From: Ammoniphilus oxalaticus
GTDB taxonomy: Bacteria > Bacillota > Bacilli > Aneurinibacillales > RAOX-1
Reading direction: 5' to 3'
Length of the DNA: 64,000 nt
Assembly (NCBI RefSeq): GCF_003609605.1
Contig: NZ_MCHY01000009.1
Location: 427,058-491,057, forward strand
The notes under the pieces were generated by a model. That model made no database searches. It was not told where the DNA came from and worked only from the letters and a program-made list of their open reading frames with translations. The first letter of the stretch is position 1. The number at the start of each line of letters is the position of its first letter. Shown here in pieces: positions 17,086 to 24,640 of this stretch. A program made the translations under genes and the position numbers.

Positions 17086-17487
17086 GTGAGTCAAATTGTT
17101 GATCAATTAAACGAAATGCTTGAGGCTGAAAAAGCTGGAGTGGAAACGATGGCTTTCTTTTTGGAAAAGGACCCGACGAACGAGCTATATAAAGAGGTTA
17201 AAAATGATGAAGCTTGGGCGTGCGCCGGATTAATTCAAAGCGTCAAACGCGAAGGCGGTAAAATCAGTACGGGCAAGGGTGATTTTGCTTACAAAGTGAA
17301 AGCGTTAACAACGATTGAGGAACAAATTGAATTGTTGGTTCGGGGGCAAACGTGGGTTGTGCGTAGAATCGATAGAGCGCTTGATTCGCCGATGTCAGAC
17401 GAAACACGGGCATTTTTGCTGGAGATGAGAGAAAAGCATTTGGTTAATAATGATAAGGTGGAAGCTTACGGAGCGAATAACGCATAA
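17086..17487 (+). CDS. Small helical, ferritin-like protein (possibly DUF6306)
   Basis: A 133-residue, almost entirely helical acidic protein. Early Glu/His-poor helices (LNEMLEAEKAGVETMAFFLEK), EVKNDEAWACAGLIQSVKREGG and a helix with EEQIELLVRGQTWVVRRID suggest a ferritin-like four-helix bundle. The family guess comes from overall pattern only. The start is GTG 17086, 8 bases after AAGGAG; GTG 17077 overlaps that site. It is monocistronic and ends in a strong terminator. Metal binding is possible but not shown. Confidence 0.7.
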   Translation: MSQIVDQLNEMLEAEKAGVETMAFFLEKDPTNELYKEVKNDEAWACAGLIQSVKREGGKISTGKGDFAYKVKALTTIEEQIELLVRGQTWVVRRIDRALDSPMSDETRAFLLEMREKHLVNNDKVEAYGANNA

Positions 17488-17498
17488 TAAATAATAGA

Positions 17499-17530
17499 AG
17501 CCGGTTGCTGGCAAGGCAATCGGCTTTTTT
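17499..17530 (+). terminator. Terminator after the ferritin-like gene
   Basis: Stem AGCCGGTTGC / GGCAATCGGCT (one mismatch), followed by six T, a G and three more T. Confidence 0.85.
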
Positions 17531-17571
17531 GTTTAATGAACTTCATTATGAAGAAAGGGGAAGAGATACGC

Positions 17572-18357
17572 ATGTGTGTCATTTTTATTGCATACCGACA
17601 ACACCCGAACTACGAATTGATTGTGGCCTCGAATCGGGATGAGTTACATAGTCGCCCGACAGAATCGGCCGCTTTTTGGGAAGATCAGCCCCAACTGTTA
17701 GCCGGACGTGACGCGGTTGAGTGGGGGACATGGCTTGGTGTAACAAAAAATGGCCGTTTTGCGGGGCTGACCAATTACCGTCAGGCGGAACGGGATGACC
17801 CCACAAAAAATTCCCGCGGTCAACTTGTCAAAGACTTTTTAGTGTCTTCCGAGCCTGCGTCTGATTACGTTTCCAAAATCCAAGCTGAAAAGGACAACTA
17901 CAACGGATTTAACTTGCTTGTCTATGATCAGCAAGCGATGTATTACTATTCAGCGCGCCAAAATCAGGTTACCCAACTGGAACCGGGTGTGTACGGATTG
18001 AGCAATGCGGAGTTAAACACAGCGTGGCCAAAAGTTGAAAAAGGAGTTCAGCGTTTGAAAGCGTTGCTTGAGACGTATCCAGACACGCTGCCAGAGAAGG
18101 ATTTATTCGAGCTGTTGGCGGATCGCGAAATCGCCGCGGACGATCGATTGCCTGACACAGGGATTGGGCTTGAACAGGAACGACTCGTTTCTCCGATCTT
18201 TATTCACAGTCCCGAATATGGCACCTGTTCATCCACGGTACTCACGATGACGCGCAATGGACAAGTTTCCTTTACGGAGCGTACATTTAAGCAGGGACAA
18301 CCCTTCAACGATGATGCTCATTTTTCTTTTCAATTGGAAGAGAAAGGCGGAATGTGA
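17572..18357 (+). CDS. NRDE-family (TANGO2-like) protein
   Basis: A 261-residue protein with the family signature ASNRDELHSRPT near residues 21-32 and an N-terminal MC, which suggests an Ntn-hydrolase-like nucleophile at Cys2. WGTWLGVTKNGRFAGLTNY is also characteristic. ATG 17572 is chosen over an upstream frame extension because AAGGGGAAGAG lies 7 bases before it and the family begins with MC. TANGO2 relatives in eukaryotes affect membrane trafficking and heme or lipid homeostasis; the bacterial role is not settled. A 35-residue membrane peptide begins 2 bases after the stop. Confidence 0.88.
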   Translation: MCVIFIAYRQHPNYELIVASNRDELHSRPTESAAFWEDQPQLLAGRDAVEWGTWLGVTKNGRFAGLTNYRQAERDDPTKNSRGQLVKDFLVSSEPASDYVSKIQAEKDNYNGFNLLVYDQQAMYYYSARQNQVTQLEPGVYGLSNAELNTAWPKVEKGVQRLKALLETYPDTLPEKDLFELLADREIAADDRLPDTGIGLEQERLVSPIFIHSPEYGTCSSTVLTMTRNGQVSFTERTFKQGQPFNDDAHFSFQLEEKGGM

Positions 18358-18358
18358 G

Positions 18359-18466
18359 ATGAGGACACGATGGTTATTGATTGGGGTCATCATTCTATTC
18401 ATTTTATTGGTCGCTGATTTGTTCAATGATGGCTTGATTAGCAGGTGGATAAGATGGAAGCGATAG
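18359..18466 (+). CDS. 35-residue single-pass membrane peptide
   Basis: A short frame begins at ATG 18359, two bases after the NRDE stop, so translational coupling is likely. AAGGCGG lies about 10 bases upstream. The peptide has a basic start (MRTRW), a 16-residue hydrophobic helix (LLIGVIILFILLVADL) and a basic tail (RWIRWKR). It is predicted to sit in the cytoplasmic membrane. No family recognised. Confidence 0.5.
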   Translation: MRTRWLLIGVIILFILLVADLFNDGLISRWIRWKR

Positions 18467-18525
18467 GGTGAAGTGAATCGGACGTTTTTTACTATAATAA
18501 AGATAAAAAAGGATGAGGAAATTTG

Positions 18526-19254
18526 GTGAAGATTCGGCATGCATCAACGGTGATTTTGGCTCGAAAAAATAGCCTAACAGACCCTTCTTTTCAGATCTAT
18601 CTCATGAAACGGCCAAAGACTATGCAAACTTTTCAAAGCTATACGGTGTTTCCTGGCGGGATGCTAGAAGCGCAAGACGAGCGACCGGAGTGGAAGCATT
18701 ATTTTCACAATTGTATTAATACGCATCTGTTGTTGCCTGAAAGATCCGATTCTCCTGTACGCGCCTTCTCCGAATCCAATCAGGGTCAAATCCCAGAGTT
18801 GCCATATGTTGTCGCCGCGATTCGCGAAGTATTTGAGGAGACTGGCATTTTACTGTGCCAATGGAATCGGGAATCGCAAGCTGTCAAGTTTCAATCTGGT
18901 CATGATCCCGCTTTAAGAAATTACCGCAAGGCGCTGTTAACGAAAGAACTAACCTTCCTAGAAATGGTCAAACAATTGGATCTTCAATTTGATGCCGCCC
19001 AATTGACCTACATTGGCCGACGGGTCACACCGCCGCCAAAATCTTTCTGTTTTGACGCAAATGTTTACTTAACGATCGTTCCCGCTGGCGCAGTAAGCGC
19101 TCCATCAAGAGAAGCGGTAAGCGATGAGTGGCTTGAGCCAGCCGTCGCGTTACAATTGGCGCGTCAGCGTGAAATTGTGTGCGCCCCCGCGACGATCGAA
19201 TGCTTCGTTGCTCTGCAATCATTAGAAAAGCCGATAGAAACGTTGTGGGATTAG
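18526..19254 (+). CDS. Nudix hydrolase, NUDT19/RP2p-like
   Basis: A 242-residue protein. The Nudix box is split by an insertion: GGMLEAQDE (near 45-53) is separated by about 45 residues from AAIREVFEETGILL (near 95-108), as in the NUDT19 group that hydrolyses CoA or acyl-CoA in mammals. GTG 18526 is preferred over TTG 18523 because GAGG sits 7 bases upstream. PPPKSFCFDANVYL further on fits the same group. The CoA substrate is an inference from family, not shown here. Confidence 0.87.
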   Translation: MKIRHASTVILARKNSLTDPSFQIYLMKRPKTMQTFQSYTVFPGGMLEAQDERPEWKHYFHNCINTHLLLPERSDSPVRAFSESNQGQIPELPYVVAAIREVFEETGILLCQWNRESQAVKFQSGHDPALRNYRKALLTKELTFLEMVKQLDLQFDAAQLTYIGRRVTPPPKSFCFDANVYLTIVPAGAVSAPSREAVSDEWLEPAVALQLARQREIVCAPATIECFVALQSLEKPIETLWD

Positions 19255-19265
19255 TCCTGAAAATT

Positions 19266-19290
19266 GAAAAAATCCTGTTCATTAACAGGA
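19266..19290 (-). terminator. Minus-strand terminator downstream of the Nudix gene
   Basis: Stem TCCTGT / ACAGGA with a six-base loop; on the minus strand it is followed by six T. The plus-strand side has no T tract, so it implies transcription from right to left across 19291-19500. Confidence 0.6.
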
Positions 19291-19310
19291 CATGCTCCAA
19301 CAAAAATTCA

Positions 19311-19433
19311 TTATTTTTTGGCGTTTAAGTTTTGTGTCATTGAGGCAAGATAGTGGTGAGGAAAGCACATAGCCCCCAGGGGTCCATTGGATGGATGGTA
19401 TGGACCGCCAGGGAGACTCTGCCGCTCAATCAT
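19311..19433 (-). CDS. Possible 40-residue Pro-rich peptide or transposase-like remnant
   Basis: A minus-strand frame from ATG 19433 to TAA 19311 followed closely by a terminator in the same direction. The peptide begins MIERQSLPGGPYHPSNG and continues GAMCFPHHYLASMTQ. No ribosome binding site is visible, so it may be a remnant of a longer gene or a chance frame. The same bases fold into hairpins, so an RNA explanation competes with it. Confidence 0.25.
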   Translation of the reverse strand: MIERQSLPGGPYHPSNGPLGAMCFPHHYLASMTQNLNAKK

Positions 19434-19562
19434 TCGGACCGAGCAAAAGTTTCGAGAAAAAAATTTTAAGTTGAAAGTATATGAAAACGTGGCTCAAATT
19501 TAGCTGAAAAGGCTCTTCTCGCGCTGTTAAAAGAGGTAGCCTCTGTTCAGCTATTTTTCTTT
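19339..19562 (+). ncRNA. Candidate structured RNA ending in a strong terminator
   Basis: ATTGAG (19339-19344) pairs with CTCAAT (19425-19430), with extra GC and AGA/TCT pairs, enclosing a 7-bp hairpin GGTCCAT/ATGGACC (19381-19406) and a CCC/GGG step. About 70 bases later a long terminator follows (19501-19562). The fold matches no RNA class I can name; RNase P, 6S, tmRNA, T-box and common riboswitches were considered. The next plus-strand gene, rocD, starts 192 bases after the terminator. Confidence 0.4.
19501..19562 (+). terminator. Long Rho-independent terminator upstream of rocD
   Basis: TAGCTGAA / TTCAGCTA outer stem, AGGCT / AGCCT and CTCTT / AAGAG inner stems, then a T-rich tail. It ends a plus-strand transcript that contains no recognised gene. 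Confidence 0.85.
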
Positions 19563-19754
19563 CAAAGGTTCTTTTCTATTCTTAGTATAACCCCTGTTTG
19601 CACCTTATAAACGTATTCTAGCAAATTCTTTTTGAAAAGTCACGAACAATTATCGATGTTCTTAAAGGTATTTATTTACATATATACACTAGTGAAACTA
19701 TTTTTATTCCAATCAAATTTTTAACTTAAAAATCACCAATTTGGAGGGGAAAGG

Positions 19755-20951
19755 ATGACTCGTAAACGATCTCGCGCTGTTATTAAAAAGACGGAACAAT
19801 ATGGGGCGCCGAACTATCATCCGCTGCCGATCGTGATTTCTAAGGCGGAAGGCTCTTGGGTGGAAGACCCGGAAGGGAATCGTTATTTAGATATGTTGAG
19901 CGCTTACTCAGCTTTAAATCAAGGACACCGTCATCCTAAAATTATTCAGGCTTTGAAGGAACAAGCGGATCGGGTTACACTCACTTCACGCGCTTTTCAC
20001 AACGATCAACTCTGCGAGTTTTATGAGTTGCTATCCCGATTAACGGGCAAGGAAATGGTCTTACCAATGAATACAGGGGCGGAAGCGGTGGAGACAGCGA
20101 TTAAGGCCGTCCGTCGCTGGGCTTATGAGGTGAAGAAAGTGCCTGAAAATCAGGCGGAGATTATCGTCTGCTCGGGTAATTTCCATGGTCGAACGATTAC
20201 CGTTACTTCTTTTTCATCGGAGAAAGAGTATCAAGAGGGTTTTGGACCATTCACTCCCGGGTTCAAAATCATTCCGTATGGGGATATTGCGGCGTTGAGA
20301 CAAGCGATTACGCCGAATACCGCCGCGTTTTTATTTGAACCGATACAAGGGGAGGCAGGGATTGTCATCCCTCCAGACGGATTTTTAAAAGAGGCGGCGG
20401 AGTTATGTAAGCAACATCACGTGTTGACGATTGCCGATGAAATTCAGACGGGTTTTGGTCGGACGGGCAAACCATTCGCCTGTGATTGGGAGCAAGTTAT
20501 CCCCGATTTATATGTGATGGGTAAAGCGCTTGGCGGGGGGGTATTTCCGATTTCAGCCGTTGCCGCCGATAAAGAAGTATTGGGCCTGTTTAACCCTGGT
20601 TCGCATGGATCAACGTTTGGCGGCAATCCGCTAGGATGCGCCGTGGCGATTGCGGCGTTGGAAGTGTTTGAAGAAGAGCAGTTGGCGCGGCGTTCGTTGG
20701 AATTGGGTCGTTATTTTATGGAGCAATTGCGGCAAATGAAACATCCATCGATTCGTGAGATTCGGGGTCGCGGGCTATTTATCGGGATTGAGTGTGTCGA
20801 TGAAGCGCGTCCGTATTGCGAAGCCTTAAAGGAACAAGGTTTACTCTGTAAGGAAACCCACGTCACAACGATTCGACTCGCCCCACCTTTAAATATCTCA
20901 AAACAAGATCTCGACTGGGCCTTCACGCGCATTCAGGCCGTCTTTAATTAA
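19755..20951 (+). CDS. rocD: Ornithine aminotransferase
   Basis: A 398-residue PLP enzyme that converts ornithine and 2-oxoglutarate to glutamate semialdehyde and glutamate in arginine breakdown. Features include [12 protein letters not shown], the cofactor-stacking segment GNFHGRT, the [12 protein letters not shown] aspartate motif and the PLP lysine in VMGKALGGG (near residue 257). TTGGAGGGG lies 4-12 bases before ATG 19755. Length and motifs match RocD rather than ArgD or GabT, though acetylornithine specificity cannot be excluded by sight. It is followed by DUF1028 and a GGT-like gene on the same strand. Confidence 0.93.
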   Translation: MTRKRSRAVIKKTEQYGAPNYHPLPIVISKAEGSWVEDPEGNRYLDMLSAYSALNQGHRHPKIIQALKEQADRVTLTSRAFHNDQLCEFYELLSRLTGKEMVLPMNTGAEAVETAIKAVRRWAYEVKKVPENQAEIIVCSGNFHGRTITVTSFSSEKEYQEGFGPFTPGFKIIPYGDIAALRQAITPNTAAFLFEPIQGEAGIVIPPDGFLKEAAELCKQHHVLTIADEIQTGFGRTGKPFACDWEQVIPDLYVMGKALGGGVFPISAVAADKEVLGLFNPGSHGSTFGGNPLGCAVAIAALEVFEEEQLARRSLELGRYFMEQLRQMKHPSIREIRGRGLFIGIECVDEARPYCEALKEQGLLCKETHVTTIRLAPPLNISKQDLDWAFTRIQAVFN

Positions 20952-20953
20952 TA

Positions 20954-21006
20954 AAGGCTATGCTGGGTCGCTGAGTGAGGTTTCGCGGCGGACCGGCAGA
21001 GCCTTA
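20954..21006 (+). terminator. Weak terminator-like hairpin after rocD
   Basis: AAGGCT / AGCCTT stem with further pairs inside, followed by a mixed T-rich tail (TTATTCTGC). It may only attenuate transcription into the DUF1028 gene. Confidence 0.45.
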
Positions 21007-21069
21007 TTCTGCTTTCTGTTCCCCCTTTTGGTAAAATAGATAGAAAGAAGGTAAAGGAGAGAAGGCTGG

Positions 21070-21762
21070 ATGTATTGTAATACATTTTCGATCGTGGCTC
21101 GTTGTCCAGATTCGGGGCGTTTTGGCGTGGCCATTTCTACCGCGGTCCCTGCAGTCGGATCTCTATGCTCGTTCGCGAAAGCGGGAGTTGGGGCGATTGC
21201 GACGCAAGCGTGGGTGAATCCTTCGTTAGGCGTAAAAGGCCTGGCTTTGCTCGAGGAAGGACTGAGCGCGGAACAGACACTGAAACGATTATTGGCAGAA
21301 GATGACGGTCGTAATTCGCGGCAGTTGGGTATTGTTGACGCTAGCGGTCAATCCATTGCGTATACAGGATCGCGGACGGTGCGTCATCAGGGGCATACGA
21401 GTGGTCCGAACTATGCGATTCAAGGAAATATGTTAAAAGGACCTGAGACGTTGCAAGCGATGGAAGATTCTTTTTGCTCATCGGAAGGTGAATTGGCGGA
21501 ACGATTGATGCGGGCTCTGGAAGCGGGACAAGCTGCAGGCGGGGACAAACGGGGGAAGGTGTCGGCTGCATTGACCGTGGTCGATACGGAAGGCTTCCCT
21601 TATTGTGAGCTGCGCGTCGATGAGCACGCAGATCCTGTCGCTGAACTACGCCGCATTTTTAATATCCATCGGATTGGTCTGATGTCTTGTTACAATAAAT
21701 GGGTAAGCAGTATTAAAGAAGGAAAAAAGGTGTCGATGCGAGAATTATTTAAGAGAGACTAA
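21070..21762 (+). CDS. DUF1028 family protein (Ntn-hydrolase-like)
   Basis: A 230-residue protein with the DUF1028 start FSIVARCPDSGRFGVAIST and the motif GAIATQAWVNPSLGVKGL. The family has an Ntn-type fold and its genes often lie near gamma-glutamyltransferase-like or amide-related genes, as here (GGT-like gene 35 bases downstream). GGAGAGAAGG lies 5-14 bases before ATG 21070. No enzymatic activity is established, so the role in peptide or amide catabolism is inference. Confidence 0.9.
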   Translation: MYCNTFSIVARCPDSGRFGVAISTAVPAVGSLCSFAKAGVGAIATQAWVNPSLGVKGLALLEEGLSAEQTLKRLLAEDDGRNSRQLGIVDASGQSIAYTGSRTVRHQGHTSGPNYAIQGNMLKGPETLQAMEDSFCSSEGELAERLMRALEAGQAAGGDKRGKVSAALTVVDTEGFPYCELRVDEHADPVAELRRIFNIHRIGLMSCYNKWVSSIKEGKKVSMRELFKRD

Positions 21763-21797
21763 AAAAAAAGACTAACTATAAATGGGGAGGAACAAAA

Positions 21798-23429
21798 GTG
21801 AAGTTTGATTCATTATACAATCCGTATCCATCAAAAAGGAATACCGTTTACGCAAAAAATGGAATGGTTGCGACATCGCAACCTTTAGCCGCGCAAGCCG
21901 GTATGGATATATTGAAGAAGGGCGGAAACGCGATTGACGCGGCCATTGCAACAGCTGCTTGTTTGACTGTCGTTGAACCAAGTTCAAACGGGATCGGTGG
22001 GGACGCCTATGCAATCGTGTGGGTTAATGGGGAAATGCATGGTTTAAACGCGAGCGGACCATCTCCGCAAGGCATCTCAATTGAAGCGATGCGCAAAAAA
22101 GGGTACAGTGAAATGCCGAAGTACGGCTTAACGCCTGTTACAGTGCCTGGGGCGCCAGCTTCATGGGCGATGTTATCGGAACGATTCGGTAAGTTGCCGT
22201 TAAAGGACGTTTTACAACCCGCAATTGACTATGCGGAAAATGGCTTTCCGGTTCCGCCAACGCTCAGTTTTGCTTGGAATAATGCGTTTCAGCGGTACAA
22301 TCTTGAATTGCCGAGCAACGCCTTTTCTTTAGATGATTATGAGGTGTACCAGGAATGGTACAACGTGTTTGCTCCGAACGGAAGAGCGCCACGCGCGGGG
22401 GAGATGTGGAAGTCTCCTGACCATGCAAAAACATTGCGATCGATCGCTGAAACAAACGCAGAGTCGTTTTATCATGGGGAAATCGCCGACAAAATTGATG
22501 CTTTATCGAAAAAGTATGGCGGTTTCATTCGCAAAGAAGATTTGCAAGCTTACAAGCCGCAATGGGTTAAGCCGATCTCAGTCAACTATCGCGGCTACGA
22601 TGTTTGGGAAATTCCTCCGAACGGACAAGGCTTGATTGCTCTACATTCATTAAACATGTTAAAGGGTTTTGATTTCCATGCCAAGGAAATGGTGGAAACG
22701 TATCATAAGCAAATTGAGGCGATGAAACTTGCGTTTGCCGATGGACTCGCCTATATTACGCAAGAAGACAAGATGGAAGTGGCCGTTAAAGATATTTTAT
22801 CTGAAGAATATGCTCAAGAACGTCGTGAGCATATCGGAGAAGAGGCGCAACGTCCATTTGCGGGGACGCCGCCGAAGGGTGGAACCGTTTATCTTGCGAC
22901 AGCGGATGGGGAAGGAAACATGGTTTCCTTTATCCAAAGTAACTACATGAGTTTCGGATCGTGTGTGGTCGTGCCGGACACAGGAATCGCATTGCAAAAC
23001 CGTGGAGCGAACTTCTCTTTGGACCCAGAACACGCGAACCGTTTAGAGCCGAATAAGCTATCCTTTAACACTATCATCCCTGGCTTTTTAACAAAAGACG
23101 GCAAGGCATTGGGACCATTCGGTGTGATGGGTGGCTTTATGCAGCCGCAAGGTCACGTTCAAGTTGTAATGAACATGGTTGACTTTGGGATGAACCCGCA
23201 AGCGGCTTTAGATGCTCCGCGTTTCCAATGGACAGGAAATATGCGAATCGAGCTGGAAACAGCCGTGCCTGAACATATCGCGCTTGCTTTAGCGGCAAAA
23301 GGACATGACATTCATTGGTCACTGGGATCGAACACATTTGGTCGCGGCCAAATCATCTTGCGCGATGAAGATGGAGTGTTGTCCGGTGGCACCGAGGCGC
23401 GTACGGATGGATCCATCGCTGCTTGGTAA
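21798..23429 (+). CDS. Gamma-glutamyltransferase family protein
   Basis: A 543-residue GGT-fold protein. The predicted autocatalytic cleavage site and nucleophile is Thr363 in PKGGTVYLATAD, followed by GNMVSFIQSNYMSFGS and DTGIALQNRG. Unlike secreted GGT of B. subtilis there is no signal peptide: it begins MKFDSLYNPYPSKRNT, so it is likely cytoplasmic. GTG 21798 has GGGGAGG 7 bases upstream. Such non-secreted GGT-like proteins act on gamma-glutamyl or related amide substrates; the exact one is not known. It may form a catabolic unit with DUF1028 and rocD. Confidence 0.9.
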   Translation: MKFDSLYNPYPSKRNTVYAKNGMVATSQPLAAQAGMDILKKGGNAIDAAIATAACLTVVEPSSNGIGGDAYAIVWVNGEMHGLNASGPSPQGISIEAMRKKGYSEMPKYGLTPVTVPGAPASWAMLSERFGKLPLKDVLQPAIDYAENGFPVPPTLSFAWNNAFQRYNLELPSNAFSLDDYEVYQEWYNVFAPNGRAPRAGEMWKSPDHAKTLRSIAETNAESFYHGEIADKIDALSKKYGGFIRKEDLQAYKPQWVKPISVNYRGYDVWEIPPNGQGLIALHSLNMLKGFDFHAKEMVETYHKQIEAMKLAFADGLAYITQEDKMEVAVKDILSEEYAQERREHIGEEAQRPFAGTPPKGGTVYLATADGEGNMVSFIQSNYMSFGSCVVVPDTGIALQNRGANFSLDPEHANRLEPNKLSFNTIIPGFLTKDGKALGPFGVMGGFMQPQGHVQVVMNMVDFGMNPQAALDAPRFQWTGNMRIELETAVPEHIALALAAKGHDIHWSLGSNTFGRGQIILRDEDGVLSGGTEARTDGSIAAW

Positions 23430-23542
23430 TAATGTTACTAAACTTCGGTTAAGGTTTGGCCGATGTCACGGATTTTCAATAGGCCTCCTTTTCGAACAAC
23501 CTCGAATCGGGATGCGAATTTGAGCGGAGTGGATTGAATGAC

Positions 23543-23600
23543 AAAGGGTGATTTTCTAGGTGGCGACAGTGGAATTTAGGCTGCCTAGGGGGTCACCTTT
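23543..23600 (+). terminator. Terminator after the GGT-like gene
   Basis: AAAGGGTGA pairs with TCACCTTT, with an inner CTAGG / CCTAG stem, followed by a T-rich tail. It separates the GGT-like gene from the Toprim gene. Confidence 0.6.
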
Positions 23601-23624
23601 TACTTCTTAGAGGAGGGTGAGCAG

Positions 23625-24020
23625 ATGATCAACGCGAATCACGAACTGTTTAACGGAGGACCACCTAAAGTTATTATCGTGGAAGGAAAGACAGACCGGG
23701 AAAAATTGCTGCGGATATTGAATGAAACGGTGGAAATTATCTGTACGTACGGAACGTTAAGCGATGAAAAAATCGAAGAGATCATCTGGCCATTGCAAGA
23801 TGAAGATGTCTATGTGCTTGTCGATGCCGACGCAGCCGGCAACAAACTGCGCAAACAGCTCAAACGAGAACTCCCTCACGCGAGGCAGTTGTACACCCGC
23901 CGAATGTACGGCGAAGTCGCTACAAGCCCGATTGAACATCTAGCAAAAGTGCTGCACGACGCCCATTTTACCGTGCATGAGCATTATCTGGAACCCCCAG
24001 GCGGAAGAGCAGATCGATAA
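23625..24020 (+). CDS. Toprim-domain protein (YusF-like)
   Basis: A 131-residue single Toprim domain. The catalytic glutamate is in IIVEGKTDREKL (about residues 17-28) and the DxD metal pair is in VLVDADAAGNKLRK (near 65-78). Similar stand-alone Toprim proteins (YusF in B. subtilis, RNase M5-like in fold) are thought to act on nucleic acids. GAGGAGGGTGAG precedes ATG 23625. It is a single-gene transcript. The substrate is unknown. Confidence 0.82.
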   Translation: MINANHELFNGGPPKVIIVEGKTDREKLLRILNETVEIICTYGTLSDEKIEEIIWPLQDEDVYVLVDADAAGNKLRKQLKRELPHARQLYTRRMYGEVATSPIEHLAKVLHDAHFTVHEHYLEPPGGRADR

Positions 24021-24114
24021 GACATTGTAGTGGGCGGGGCGACCCTCGGGCGTGGTGAAAGTCGGGGGTGCGCGCGGGGGGATAGGCGGATGAGTCTGGG
24101 ACCTGGAAGATAAA

Positions 24115-24242
24115 TGGACTTTAGACAACTAACCTCAATTTTTCAAGCAAAAAAAGTGGATGTAGAGGGGTTTAAGTGGACTTGCGACAACTATTTTGAT
24201 CCAGCTGATCTCTCATTTCGAAATAGATGGACTTTTGTCCAC
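24115..24242. repeat. Three copies of a TGGACTT-based short repeat
   Basis: TGGACTTTAGACAACT (24115), TGGACTTGCGACAACT (24177) and TGGACTTTTGTCCAC (24228) share a common core at spacings of about 50-60 bases. The third copy forms its own small hairpin. Confidence 0.55.
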
Positions 24243-24313
24243 TATGAGAGGGTGGGGTGTCGGGCTGGCAGGGCCCCGATTCCAAATTTGAGATGGGGGT
24301 CCACTTCTGTGCT

Positions 24314-24498
24314 TGTAAAGGACAAAACTCCCGTTAGACCGCGGACTCAAGAGAAAACGGTCTCTGTAATGGTCGCAACTCCCGTTGCGTGTGGTGCGGC
24401 CCGCTTTTCCCCATGAAAAGGTCCTGTAACGGTCAAAACTCCCTTTACAGGACCCTTTGTTGTACTCGCTTTTGTTGTAACGGGAGTTAAGACCCTTA
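24314..24498. repeat. Four copies of an intergenic palindromic repeat
   Basis: Copies at 24314, 24364 and 24423 share the form TGTAAnGGnCnnAACTCCCnTT; a fourth copy at 24475-24498 is inverted. Each is an imperfect inverted repeat. The same kind of unit recurs near 36440-36629 and 42944-42972. Confidence 0.65.
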
Positions 24499-24513
24499 GA
24501 GTCCACCGTTCTC

Positions 24514-24624
24514 CTACTTCCTCATTTTACTTGCCACGTAATAGACTCCATAGATCATCAGACCTACAGTGATAATATGGCGAGCGAATAAATAGCGGTT
24601 CCGATTTGAAAACTCGAGCTCAAT
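24514..24624 (-). CDS. 36-residue membrane peptide, last gene of the ABC operon (ATT start?)
   Basis: The open frame just downstream of the last large operon gene encodes a basic N-terminus (SNRNRYLFARH), one hydrophobic helix (IITVGLMIYGVYYVA) and a SKMRK tail ending at TAG 24514. No ATG, GTG or TTG in this frame lies after the preceding gene's stop. ATT at 24624 stands 8 bases after a run of nine G, an ideal spacing. A TTG one base away is in another frame and gives only 19 residues. The coding look is moderate. Confidence 0.45.
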   Translation of the reverse strand: MELEFSNRNRYLFARHIITVGLMIYGVYYVASKMRK

Positions 24625-24640
24625 TTCGTCGCCCCCCCCC

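Larger units (their letters stand above)
19255..19754. other. 500-base gap between the Nudix gene and rocD
   Basis: The gap holds two oppositely directed terminators (19266-19290 and 19501-19562), a folded element (19339-19430) and a possible 40-codon minus-strand frame. The last 190 bases before rocD are AT-rich; no good promoter hexamer pair was found there. Confidence 0.6.
24021..24513. other. Repeat-rich intergenic region
   Basis: The 490 bases after the Toprim gene carry no convincing gene. The first 100 bases are unusually G-rich. After that come short repeats of two types, described separately. Confidence 0.6.

Noticed and set aside
18257-18466. 69-codon extension of the 35-residue peptide gene
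   Set aside because: The first half overlaps the NRDE gene in another frame; the hydrophobic peptide starting at 18359 has its own site.
19339-19430. RNase P RNA, 6S RNA or a known riboswitch in the rocD leader
   Set aside because: A GAGGAAAG stretch resembles an RNase P block, but the rest of the conserved core and the size do not fit. No other known class matched.
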